From Watersipora subatra (taxonomy: Eukaryota; Bryozoa; Gymnolaemata; Cheilostomatida; Watersiporidae), in NCBI RefSeq assembly GCF_963576615.1, contig NC_088708.1, forward strand, positions 25,489,191 to 25,553,190: a stretch of 64,000 nt of DNA, written 5' to 3'. The notes beneath the pieces were generated by a model. It did no database searches and was not told the origin of the DNA. It saw only the letters and a program-made list of their open reading frames with translations. The position numbers were made by a program, and so were the translations under genes. Within the stretch, counting starts at the first letter, position 1. The number at the start of each line of letters is the position of its first letter. This document shows, piece after piece, positions 24,613 to 38,200 of the stretch.

Positions 24613-27600
24613 ATTTTTTTATCCATTACAAAATTATCTAGCAGTCAGAACGACAAATTATTATATTAAAGTGCGGACCCATTTATTTAGAACAGAAACG
24701 TGCACACCCTAGCAATAAGATAGTCAGGCCACGGTGAGCTGAGCCCAAAAGGCAAAGTCAGCATAATGTAACTGCCAAACGGAATGATTAAAAACAATTG
24801 CTTCACCTCCGAAAGACAGTCGGCGTGGCTATGATAGAAATGGATGTTGTTATTTTTAATTAGCCAGACCAATATGCCACTACATAACCCAATAGTAGTT
24901 GTAATTGGTATATCTCAAAAAAATAAAATTTTATCCGTAAACATCTAAAAAGGTAATTAATTACACTCTAATAACACTAGGCTATTGAAGAAATGGGTAG
25001 AGAACTTATACCTAGACGTGAGAGTTAACTCACCCCAATAGCAAGATAAATTGCAGTGTAGAGTTAAGACGAGTAATTGTAATGGATGAAAAATTGTATA
25101 TTACTTAAACAAGTAACTTTAAATTATCAAAATTGTTTTTATTCCAAAGAATTACCAAAATGAGTAGTCTAAGATAGCTAAGACTATCTAGCACTAATGG
25201 CTACTCTAGTGATCATTAATTTTTGTGAATTATAGTTCACTAAGTTATTAAAATGAGCTAAATTTCATTGTTATAACTTTTGAAACAAATATTTAAAAGA
25301 TACTTTCAGATAATACTGCAAAACAGTATAGATGCACAGGAAGAATTTTGTTCTATCCCAACAAATTACTGTGTTGGGATTATGGACAGCCTTCCACTTG
25401 AGAGGATGCCAGCCGCGAGCATTTTAAATAAAAGTTCTTGTAAAAAGTTACTATAGTTAATTATTCAATCTACAATATGGTGTAACTTGTTTAAAACAAT
25501 AATAGATCAGTTTATAATAGAAACTTATCGAATCTCACTAGTTTATAAACAGGAAAATGACATTAGGTTAAAAGGTTGAAGCCTCAGATCCTGAAGTTAA
25601 TGTTTAGACTGACTTAAAAAACTAGCCTAATTCTTGATACCGTCACTTCGACTATCACGAAGTCGATTTTGGATTTCATGAGTGAAGAAAGAAGTATAGC
25701 GGGTACATGCCATCATTTCCTTGCTCTATTGTTTGACCATGCTCTATGGGAAGCCGACAACCGTTTTTTATTGGATGGCTACAACTTCACTCATGGTTTC
25801 CTAATAAACCTGTCGATAACAACATTTTTCGAGTAATTTTTAACGCTTGCACCGAGCAATAATGGGACTATGATAAGTCACTAGCGCACAATTTGTGCTT
25901 CAATTATTTATATTACATATATATAGTGTGTTACGCTGTATAGCTATTAATATGTGTAAAATAAATGAGTTTCTCACACTCGTTATATTTTGCTATTATC
26001 TCGTGACTAATCAATCCGTAGTTGTTGGCTGATAATGTATGGCACTATGGGCTTATCGTTAATTAACTTTTTAACTTTCGTGGTGATCATTTGATTCAAG
26101 TTTATTTGCCGCTGATAAGGATGCTTAAAATTAATCTGCCAAACCTAAGCACTAGTGAATGCCTGAATAACACAATTGAGTAAGCAGAAGATGTACGCAT
26201 CTAGTTTTTCTTATATTATTCCGTATGTATTTACCGTGCTTGTTGTAAACTATCAATAAAGGATTTTAATTGTGTTATTGTTGTGGAAGTCAGCACTGAC
26301 TAACCATTTGCAAGTGGGTTCTGGTTACAAGTTGTCCGATACCGAATGAGTATTAGCTCTATAATTGCACAACTATAATTGTTGCAAGCAAGATGACTGG
26401 TGAATGAGTATGGCTCTTTATTACGCAAGCTAAAGCTGCACAGAGATGTGTTACTGTTCAAATAATTCACAAATGTCCACATATAGTTTCGTCGCTTGTA
26501 GACAGTATCTCGTGCTCTGTGCTATTTCTTCTCACTAGGGTATCTTCCTTCGTTACATATTCTTACCCATCATGTTCTACACTGGCTTACAGTGTAGAAG
26601 ATATACAGTGTTATATACAGTGTTATGTGATAGTCCATTGGCTTTCCATGAAAGCTGGCTTGTATATTACTACGCTAATCTCAGGATAGCTGGATGCATA
26701 TGGCTATAATTAGAAATAGCTGAGTTTAGCAAATTCATAACATTATTTTAGTTTTTTAAAATCATATTGTTAGGGTTACTAATTTATAATTTATGTCAGC
26801 CGAGCAAATTTAGAAGTTATACAAAAGACACGTTGAGTCTAAAAGAGATGTATATAGGCTATATGAGCAATCTTTTGTTGTGGTGATCAATAGTCATATT
26901 TTACAACATGTTTTTCACAAGGTACCACAGATGTATGAAAACATTTTTTACAACTCTGCAGGTAAGAGTTATTTTTCATAAGCTTATGGTGTAGCACAGA
27001 CATTGTTATTGTTTAGTAAAAACTCCAGTAATTATGACATTATATATTGTTCCTCCATGATCTTGATTGGTTAAAACAATATGTACAGTTTTTGCTTGAC
27101 TGATATACCCTGCACTGTTATGTAATGATTCATTTGACTTATCTTCTTATGGTAAAGATGGTTGTTACCTTTGCAAGCAATTACTACGCATCACAAACCC
27201 GATCGATCATCTCAAACAAAAGATACATTGACTCGAAAATTGTTTTCGATTTACTACTAAAAATAGCTAAACACTGCTCAAATTGTTGCATTGCACATTT
27301 GTGATTATTAAATCTGCAATGTTCAAAATATAAAGGTAATATTATAGTGTTTATAGATGGTATATTAGCAGGTAGTATTAGTTCAAGCTTTTCCATATTG
27401 TATTATTGTAGTGTTATGTCGTTTAGTGTTTGATTGTTATTGATAGTTGTGTAAGAGAGTTAACTTGTTAGTCACTATTTATTGAATAAGTAACTCAAGA
27501 TGGTAGAGTGAAGCCCGTTACCATGGCTCTCTACAACATAAGAATTTGGAATGCTAAATAGTTGTGAACAATACAAAAAAATGTATTAGTATGTAAACAT

Positions 27601-29211
27601 GTGAAAACACTACAATACATTGTCTATTGCGTTGTGGGGATGGGTAGGGTGTCAGTCAGTATAAGTTATATCACAATTATCATTTTTGAGCAGGAACTTA
27701 TACAGCCGTTCTGACACCAATAGAAACAGAAACTGTAAGAGTAAGGAATAATTAGCGAGAACATAATACAGACTAGCACAACAAAGGATTCTACGTACAA
27801 ATGTCTTTTGTTATATTAAGATATGTGTTGATGAGAATGTAACAAAAGCAGTCTGCAAAAATCAATTGTTTTAGCTGAGTAACTTGGAATTATCTGCTCA
27901 ACACTAGTATAGTGGTTTTTATATTCACACACTGGTGAAGCTGTGTGCAGAGAAGATATCAGATTATAAGTTTAACTTTAAGCATTGGAACGAATATTAG
28001 TTGCTTTGTGCTTTCCAAAGTAGTGTAGTCTGCAGCAATAATGAATAGCATTGCATCACCTATTCCAGTAATGTCTTGTTTTAAGGATCAACATAAAAAA
28101 TTATTTACTCTCGCACATGGTTTGGTGCTTTTAGCTTATCATGAGGGATTTTATCTGTTACAAATGAAAAATACATCCCTAGTGTTACTTGCACTCTGAT
28201 AAAAAGTACTACAAAAGTCAGAGGGTTGATCTACTAATGCATACTTATAGCTAAGCCACCGTTCATCAAAGAGCTGAGTTGACTATTAACAACTATATTA
28301 GGCTTCAAGTTGCTTGGCTGTAGCGAGATGTCAATATGCAAACAACTGTGCAAACACACAGTTACTTGAAGCATTCATAGCAAAAAAAAGTTTGCTTTGG
28401 TTTTAGCCTTAGCTGATATTGGGACTAGCAGTAAGGAGCTAATTCATTGTGGGCTAGTGATCATCACATGAATAAGACGAAAATATTTTCCAAAGTTATC
28501 ATCGGGTCAATTTTTTCGTGGCATCATTTTTATTTAAGTAATAGGCTATATCATGGCTATTAGGAATATTTTTTGGTTTTAGTTGAAGATAATTTTGTTA
28601 ATATTTAGAATACACAAATTCTAAAGCTCTTAAATGCATGTATGTACATGCGGAAGTTGTGGTTGTATATATATGAGATGTTGTCATAGGATATTTTATT
28701 ACAACATGCAGAGCTCAACAACTTACAAAAAATCTTCAGTCTATGTAATTGACTTGGCAACCTCAAGCTAATAATACATTATATTCTTTAATGCGGTTTT
28801 CTATAACTTTTCAGTATTATGCCGTTTCCTTTAAAATATAAAATAGATAGCCCTGTTGTTATATGGCTATGCCTGGTTCATTATATACTCATCGATATAC
28901 TCTCAAATCTGATATTAATACTTAATTAAAATCTCTGCTACTCAAATTCTGATCACTAATTACCCATTCTAGCTCAATGCATAGTAAATCTTCATTGCCA
29001 TTTTCCTATCTATACGTTACATCTGTTGAAGCTTGACAACACTTTTGTGACTAATCTATGGCTCTCAGTCAGTTTCTACTCTTGTCGCTTTCAGATTTTT
29101 GGCTCCAGTTTAAAATAAAAACATGTTGATGAAAAAAGCTTGACGCTAATTTGTTCAAAGCAATCAGTCGGAGATTTGTAATTGTAGTAGGACATAGGAA
29201 AGAACTGCCTA
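24613..29211. other. 4.6-kb gene-poor region upstream of TTC39
   Basis: I see no exon, tRNA or element with recognisable ends. The right part should hold the TTC39 promoter and 5' untranslated region. Confidence 0.45.
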
Positions 29212-32200
29212 ATGGCTAGCAGTTTGAATACGAAAGCTGATCTTGTGGATGATGCAGAGGATGAGGAGGTAAAGACCATTTATGTTATATCATCTCACAT
29301 TAATTTTGCATGGACTATTCATAATTCAAATTTTACAGAGAATCTGCTTTTTGCATCTACTATGTCTTAGAGCTATCTAGAAAGTTCTTTATATGAAGAA
29401 AATGTCGGTATCAGTTTCAGATCTTTTGTCTTCAACCGAATTACATACAAAAGGTTGTTACTTCTCTTAAAGTCTCTTATTATTTAATACTTATGCTGGT
29501 CATTTGTAGATATTTGAGGATGCAGAGGACACAGTGAGGTTAGTTGTTTATCTACTAGTAGCGGTTGATTTTAATCCGTTGTCTTACACCTTAATGAAGT
29601 CTGCTATTATATAAATATTCAAAGTCAAATGTAGAGTGTTGGAAATCAAATATTTTTAAAACTGTCACTAAATTGTATGTATCTTGGTGCATGTATGGCA
29701 AGTTAGTCCAAGGAGGTATAGCCGTATTATCTAGCATATTTTCACTCATTTACCTACATATACTTAGTCAGCATGTAGTCAGTACCCTACTGACAGTGTT
29801 ATACAGTATCCTTATACTCACTTACCTAATCAACGTGGAGTACTCTACTGACAGTGTTATACAGTATCCTTATACTCACTTACCTAATCAACATGGAGTA
29901 CTCTACTGACAGTGTTGTACAGTATCCTTATACTCACTTACCTAATCAACATGAAGTACTCTACTGATAGTGTGGTACAGGTGTGCTTGGAGAATGGAGC
30001 TCTGACTATGAACTAGTATTGTGTGTGACTTCCATTTGATATGTACCATTCTGGTACCTATTGCTATCTAGAACTTAACAAATGCAATATTTCCCATAAA
30101 ATTTGTGGTCAAACTTTCTCTAAATGACTTTAATTGTTTTATTTATTTCTTTGAGCATTATGAACTATGTCTCCCTTTTTCATCAGAGTGATTGTATATG
30201 TCATAGCAGTTACTTAATCGGCCCTAATACATTATATCATTATCATAATGTGTTCTCTTCCTCCTTCAGTCAGCAGCAAGTAGTGAGCACGCAACTAGTA
30301 GAGTCAGTTTGTCTGATACATAAACTAGTGATATATTCTAACACTTGATGATGAGCAATTGCAAGATAAGTAGAATTGATTTCGCACACTTATTACAATC
30401 CTGCATTCTATGTCTCACACGCGAAAATTAACACAATTGTTTTCTTTCAATATTGATTTAGCTCTTGATTGTTTTATTACATGCATGATCTGATGGAGTC
30501 GTGTCTTGCCATTACGTGTGAATTTATCTCTCAGCTTCATTATAAATGATTCTATTTGAGCTTCTATAGCAGGTCTGAACAGGTTGGATGCTGTTATGTC
30601 CTTTGCTTTTTTCATCTTAATGCTCTTCGTTATAATTGATGCCATTATTACCGTAAAACCTCTAGTTGAACGCCATGACGCTCTATTTTTCAACCCTTCT
30701 ACAATGGCGGTCAAATAGAGGTCGCATTCAAATAAAGGCTGGCGTTGTGTTTTTCAAATAGTTTGTCAGAACTTTGGGAAGATAAATTTAGATCAAACTT
30801 TGGGAAGACTGAAGCGAATGTCGCCTATAGTTTGCACTTTCCTTCAGGCAGAGCAACATTAACCTTTTTGGATGCAATAAATTTCTAACTTACCTCCAAT
30901 TTTCCATAGATCTCTAAATAAATATGAATGAGGAAGCTGATACATGTCTCTACCAGTTGACATTTATTGCTTGCAATTAATCTGTGATGATCTTATAACT
31001 TGTGCCCTGCTGTTCAATCTGTTGGAGCTTTCAATTTTTTTATTGCGTTCTAAATTTGAAGGCATATTTTTATTTTATAACTACATTTAACGATGTTGCA
31101 TAAAAGCTCATTGCATTCATTAGTATGTTTGCTACAGTTTGCAGTCAACACTGGCTTTTTGTGTAATAGAGGAGGAGTTATGAGTGTTGATACATTGTTT
31201 GTAAGCCGAGTTAAGATAACTATAAGGATGCTATCTAATAATATGCTATAAATCTGCAAATTTATAAGTTGTATAATAATAATAATCTATCAAATGCTAC
31301 AAATATACGTTATTCAAGACCAAGTGACACAAACGAACGATACTTATAATGCATTCAGAAATAACATTTAACATTTTTGAAACAAAATTTTTTGCATCAT
31401 TTGCTTGGCCAGTTGCGTTCTGATTGTTGCTTTTGTTTGGAACGAACATTTTCTTCTGGCTGCCCAATACCTTTCACAATGTTTTCTGACCTCAACTTTA
31501 TTTCTGCACTGCTGAACTAGTCGACCTTAGCGTCCAAACAATTTTTTAGCAGAACCAAACTTTTATGCGTTGCATTTTGCACAAACGGGGCGCGTAAGTT
31601 TGGCTCGCTAAGCAGAACATTTACCCATAAAATCGCTGTTCATATACCATCGTAAATGTAAATTGTTTTCCATATACGTCAAAGTATCAAGACCGCCTTA
31701 ATTAAACAAGGAGCTACTATTAGCTTGATACAGTGACTAATTATTTTTATAGTGCTGCATTCAAAGTTTTAACTAAAAAAACCGAAAAGCTTTAAAAAAA
31801 TAAAATTGCTTTTAAAATAGTAATATTAATAAATAATAAAGAGTACATATTTAGCTGGTAATCTGCAATCGGAAGAAAGATACATGTAGATAAGATAATT
31901 AAGAATGATAAGAAGGGCTTGGCTTAGTGGTTAGGGGCGCAAGTTTGTAGTCTCGCGTATTTTTCATTTCTAGGTTTTAATTGTTATAACTGGACACAGG
32001 GATGACAGACCAACAAAAGACACACAAACATTGAGATTTATAGATGTAAGATGTATACTATAGGAATATGTGTTGTTTACTCACTGTTATAGATTTTACA
32101 TTTAATCTAATAATTTCATGCAATGAACATATTGTTGGGAGAGTCACCCTGGTGGCTACAATCAATACCCGATTGTACTAGTAGGCATCGCTGCAGAAAA

Positions 32201-35200
32201 TAACCTTTGCAAGCTTGTGATGTCTTATCGTAGCACATACGTATGCACAATAAATCAAACCATTCAGCCTCATGAAAAGCATACATCTTTTCAAACAGAC
32301 TGGAGCAGAAAACCTCAAGTTACCCGTGAAACTCCTCCAAGAGCCTTTGAAGACTATTCAATAATATGTTAGACAGAATTACTCTTCTACTTGTGCTGCA
32401 GTTTTGGAAAGAATAATTATACAAACTTTTGGCAGTTAGCATTACTAGTATTTTCTCTATAACCGCAGTAATAGTAGCTTTGAAACTGGCTAGATTCAGC
32501 AATATTCCTCAAACTAAAATGTTTTGGAATTGTTTGTTGTCTCTACGTTGACTTATGCAAACCTAGGGATAGGGTTTTTATTAGACATTCCATATTTTAG
32601 AAAAGGGTAAAAAGCATTCATGATCTTCCGAGACATATTTTTCACCGAGTTTCTAAATATGCTGAATGTGGACATCAGTTTTTTAAAAGACTGCCGTGCA
32701 TGCACTTGAGCTGCGTGCAACTTTTATAAAATAATATTAACATTTTTGTGTAATTATACAAACAAATTTTACACATTTAGTAATTTGCTAGTTTGGAAGT
32801 TGATAGAGCATTCATGAACTTCTCAGGCATATGTTCATCTCATAGTCAACAGAATGTTTTCAGCGCTGCATATATGTTGCAGAGGTGGAACAAAATGGTT
32901 TCCTTTTTGACAATGGACATCCCTGTAAATCTGATTGGCTTAAAATTTTGATAATAAACAATGGAGTGTAATAACGGTACACTTTCTGTTGCTGTATTTG
33001 AGAGACTAGTACTCCACAGTAAGTCAGTGCTGTACTTGAGAGACTAGTACTCCATAGTAAGTCAGTGCTCTACTTGAGAGACTAGTACTTTGCAGTAAGT
33101 CAGTGTTGTACTTGAGAGACTAGTACTCCATAGTAAGTCAGTGCTGTACTTGAGAGACTAATACTTTGCAGTAAGTCAGTGTTGTACTTGAGAGACTAGT
33201 ACTCCAAAGTATATCAGAAGTTCGTAAAGTATTTCATGAGTCACAAGTCAATTGCATTTCCTCATTAATCTCTTGTATTTAATATACATTCTGTAGCAAA
33301 TTACTATCTGCTTTCATACAATTTTCGCAAATGCCTTTTTAACGAAGGGAATCCACATGCCAACATGTCACACGCGGAGTATTGATTCTATAACAAGCTC
33401 ACACTGATTCTCAGCATTTGATTCTAGACCTTCACTGCCAAGTTCCAATAATTCCCATCAGTAATCTGTGCAAGTTATATTGTTCTATCAAAATTTAATT
33501 TATTCTGAAGCTATTTATTGCTTTTGTCTATTTTATAGTGTTATATAGCGCTTTTATCTATTCCGTGCTTCTATCTATTGATTTACGTGTTAGCTGCCAT
33601 TATGCTGCTAATACCAATAGGTAGTTCTGCTGCTTGAAAGGGCGTCTGGTTCACAATCCGTAGAGGTATGCGTATACCAGTATATACCTCGTATAGAGAT
33701 ATTTAGGTTTGTCCAAAGACTAACATCATTTGACTTTGGAACAAACTGCTTGGTGGCTTTATATATAGCAGTATTTCTGTGCCAATCTGTGAGTTATAAT
33801 CGAATAAGCCTTGCTTTCATCTACCGTGTGCTGGTACTGGACACCTACTCTAGTATTAGGAAGAAATTGATTGCTTACATGGTATCTAATTTAGTAATGA
33901 TTGTCATGCTCTGCCTTCACACGTAACCCTTTGATTAGGCTACTATTGGTAAGTACACGTGCATTCTCTCTAGGAATACTCTTTTGAGGTGTTTCATTCT
34001 ACTGAGGATTACAGTACTCCCAGTCGGTCTAGCTTCTGTTTTCTAATGCTGACTATGACAGCATTCGTCGGTTTGTAGTCATTAGGTTTATGAGCTGAGA
34101 CTGTAGCCAAGAGCACACTGAGCATTTATGGATGCTGTCAGTACTCCTCTGATGTCCTCGAGTTATGGGTAAGTATGGTGTGGCTGGTTTCCTAAAGGTG
34201 CGCTGTGTAAGCCGCTGTAAGCACATTTAGTGGTGTCTTACAGGACAGAAGGGATGGATCTGTCTATGTCTATCTGTGACGCCCAGACTGCCCTCAACCT
34301 CTTCCTCAATAACAAGTTTGAAGAAGCTATTAGAAGGATGGCACCATGGTAGGTGATACTCTAGCTTGCCTTCTACCCTTTTAGATGAGTTCTATTTCAG
34401 CAGTGCAACCTGTTCTCGCCTTGCATAGTTGAGGTAGAATTGTTACACCGAAGCACTCTAGCCATTTGTTGCAGTTCTTTTAGCAATCATTATTGGTTGT
34501 GTGGAATCTGAAGCGGTACTTGTCATGTAGAAGGGCTTACTGTTTTAGGTCGGAAAGTAGTATGTATCATTCTCTGGCACACACCACACTGCTCTATATG
34601 CAGGCGATGCTCAGCTTTGAGAAGGTATGTTGTTGCAGTACTATAATATGATATGTGACCAATGATGATATCAGCCTTTAAAGGTGGACTTGCAACAAAC
34701 TTCACATTACAGTTATTTGGTATCAAAAGATTCACCATGTCTTACTCTGCTGTGTCGTAGGTGCAAAATATGTAGAAATGTGATTACAAGCTCTAAAAAG
34801 CTAAAAAAAAGAACAGTAAATCTCCGCCATCACGAAAACGCCGTAGATTAGATACCAAATAAATGTAATGTGAATTTTGTTGGAAGTAAACCTTTACGGA
34901 TTTAGAATAACTGTTGGGTCGTACTGCTGTCGCAGGGCATTTGCTGCTGTCGCAGGGCATTTTCAGTGGTAAAATACTGAAGTTCAACCTATGAAAATTA
35001 TCATAATTATTATAAAATTGTTTTTCATTAATCAATCTTGAATTTCATGCAATATTCCAAGGCTTTTCATAGCATCAGTGTTACCCTTTGCACAAATAAT
35101 AACACGCCGCCGTATTTTAGTGCTATTTAGGGAGTTTATTTATAACTGCAGGTTTCTCCCATTTTTGTGGTGCGAGAGGACATACAATTGCAAGCAGATT

Positions 35201-38200
35201 TACTATTAGTGAACAGTGTTTTGGTATTGGCTGCTTTATAAGTACTTTGGTATAAAATATGGAATAATTTACAAATTATTTATTAGTGGTTCCCATGGTG
35301 TCTTTCCTTTGTCTTTATAAGGGACGGTCGTACCCCCCCCCCCCTTCTTCAGCAGCAATAAATAAGGGACTATAAATTATTATATTAAAATTAGTAGTTC
35401 AGATATCAATTATATCATGTTAGTCATACCTCAATCTTTAGTAATATCTAGCGAATCATTATTCATTTATTCAATTATTGTTTTTATTCTTGTTAATAAA
35501 TCATTATCTGTCGAAAAACAGATAAGAAATTATTACATATTATTTGCTATTAAAGTTTGTAGTCTCTGCCTAGCAATAGGTTAAGGTGTGTTAATTACTT
35601 GGCTAATCATTTGAGGTATTAAAAATGAAACAAACATGGATGTATCTACCTGTCATAATTTTTCATCTGACTACATTGTCACAAGTGTGTGCGTGCGTGG
35701 GTTGTGCGTACGTTGTATGCGTGTTGTATACGTGTTGTATACGTGTTGTATACGTGTTGTATACGTGTTGTATGAGTGTGAGTGTCTCATTTTAGCCAGA
35801 TTTTATGTGGAGTTGATATTTTATTTCTGGCAGACTCTAGTAATGTTTCACATTGACATTGCAGCCTGACATCGATGCAGCTATTGTGTCAACAAAAAAG
35901 TCCATCAATCTGGCGAGTTCCCTCCGTAAGAAACACAGCATGATGCAATCACTCAAACAGATCTCTCAAAAGATAGATTACTCACTCTATACTGATGGTA
36001 GGCTTTAGACATTCACTCTATGCATATCTAGAGGGGGCTTTAGAATATCGGTCTATACATGTCTTTTATAGGTTTCAAACTCCCCATCTATATTGATAGG
36101 TTTAGTGCTTTCAGCATAAATATTTACCTCCAACTAAAGTTATAATACAGTCATACTTCGACATATAAGCTTAATGTGTTCTGGGACTATGTCAATTTAC
36201 TAGTTTCTCAAGGCATTATTTCTTATATAAAAAACTAAATACAAATTAATCTGTTAGCATACCATGAAAAAAACACATAAAACAGGATATTACATTGGAA
36301 AAACGTGTTTTTAACTGTTGTAATTTAGTACCTAACAAAGTAACAAATACTTATTTGTTAAAATCTGCAATAAAATGTAACATTACTATGTACATTACGG
36401 TAAGTTTTTACCTTAGGGACAGATGAAGTGGCTAACGGCAATCTGAGAGACTTGACAACAATACATTCGATACACTCAACTTTTTTGACGCTATCTAACG
36501 GAAACTTGGAATTTAACTTAAATGAATTTTACACGCTTAAAGTTAAATTTCAATCTTATACTAAACTTACTTTAATTTTGTCGTCTTAATTTTTTTATTG
36601 TTTCTGGTTTGGCGCTTTTTGCCTCGCTTTCACTATAACTTGTAGCCAACCTTTTAAAAACTTTTTCAAATTGATTCGAAGAGAACGACCGAGCGATGCT
36701 GTCCTCTAAAGCGGCCTCTTGCATACTTGGTCATATATAGTGGCCATCGAGAACCATACTCGTATGTTTGTATCTCAAAGATGAGACTTGCTCAAAATTC
36801 TGTTCGTATCTCGATTTTCTTGCATGTCGAGGCACTCATATGTCGAGGTATGACTGTAAATGAAACAAACCTTTACTTCCAGGTTTGATTGTCTAATAAT
36901 GCTGCTAGTCAGCATAGACATACAGAATTAAATTGTTTTCTGAAAACATATAATCACTTATAACACCCGGTTTTTTAAAATTTTGCTTTCGTTAATTGGT
37001 TTCACTGGTTTAGAATAGTACATCAATAAATAAAATTGGACTTTCATAACAATAACAGATTTATATTCAAGCTCACAGATGCCGCTCCTGATGTTTGCAT
37101 CAATCTGGGTTCATTAAAAAGGCAGCACTGATTGCGGCCATCACACAAGGTAAAACATAGTATTTGGCAAGTCGAATATTTGATTATTTATAGTTGCTAT
37201 AAACCCTTTTCTATGAGTGTCTTTGATGGTTTTTTAGCTGTTAGGAGGCCCTCACTTAGCTAGTGTATAAAGTATGTTTGTGGCTGTAAGAAAAGTGATT
37301 ATTAATAGTAATTATCTCCACGCTTTCAGTTGAAGTGCACGCAGAGCTGGTCTTCGCTGAGTGTCTCCTGCTAAGGGCTATGCTCAGCTTTGTGCAGGAT
37401 GAAAACCTGATGAGTTTCATCAAGGGAGCTCTTAAGATCAAAACTTGTTATCAATCGTACAAGTAAGATTTGCTATCTACTGTTACTCTAGGGTAGATAT
37501 TACCTGTATTATGATATGTGTGTATTACCTATGGATATAACCATGCGGGTTATCTGTGTATGTTACGCATAGGCATTGTGTATATTACTCATAGGCATTA
37601 CTTGCGTATATTACTCATAGGCATTACTTGTGTATATCACTCATAGGCATTACTTGTGTATATTACTCATAGGCATTACTTGTGTATATTACTCATATGC
37701 ATTACTTGTGTATGTTACTCATATGGATTACTTGTGTATATTACTCATATGTATTACTTGTGTATGTTACTCGTATGTATTACTTGTGTATGTTACTCAT
37801 ATGTATTACTTGTGTATGTTACTCGTATGTATTACTTGTGTATGTTACTCATATGTAAGTACTTCTCTATGTTACTCGAATGTAAGTACTTCTGTATGTT
37901 ACTGCATTACTTGTGTATGTTACGCATATGCATTACTTGTGTATATTACGCATATGCATTACCTGTGTATGCTAGCTTTTATGTGTTACGAGTGCTTATT
38001 ACGTTAGTGCCACCAGCATATAACGTAGACGCATTGTCTGTGTGCGTTAAGTATAAGCATTACCTGTGTACTTTACTTGCCTGTACTGTAAACATGTACT
38101 AGCAATATGTAATGTATTTACCTGTAATTTAAACACAATACTTACATGGCCTACTTGCCTGTACGATTACATTTACACATTGCCCGTATGCATGTACAAT

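Noticed and set aside
30415..30714. 99-codon minus-strand frame
   Set aside because: It overlaps a probable transposable-element remnant, matches no family I know, and has no splice or start context supporting a gene.
37630..38102. Cysteine- and tyrosine-rich frames of 125-148 codons
   Set aside because: They are translations of the 26-bp minisatellite in TTC39 intron 6.
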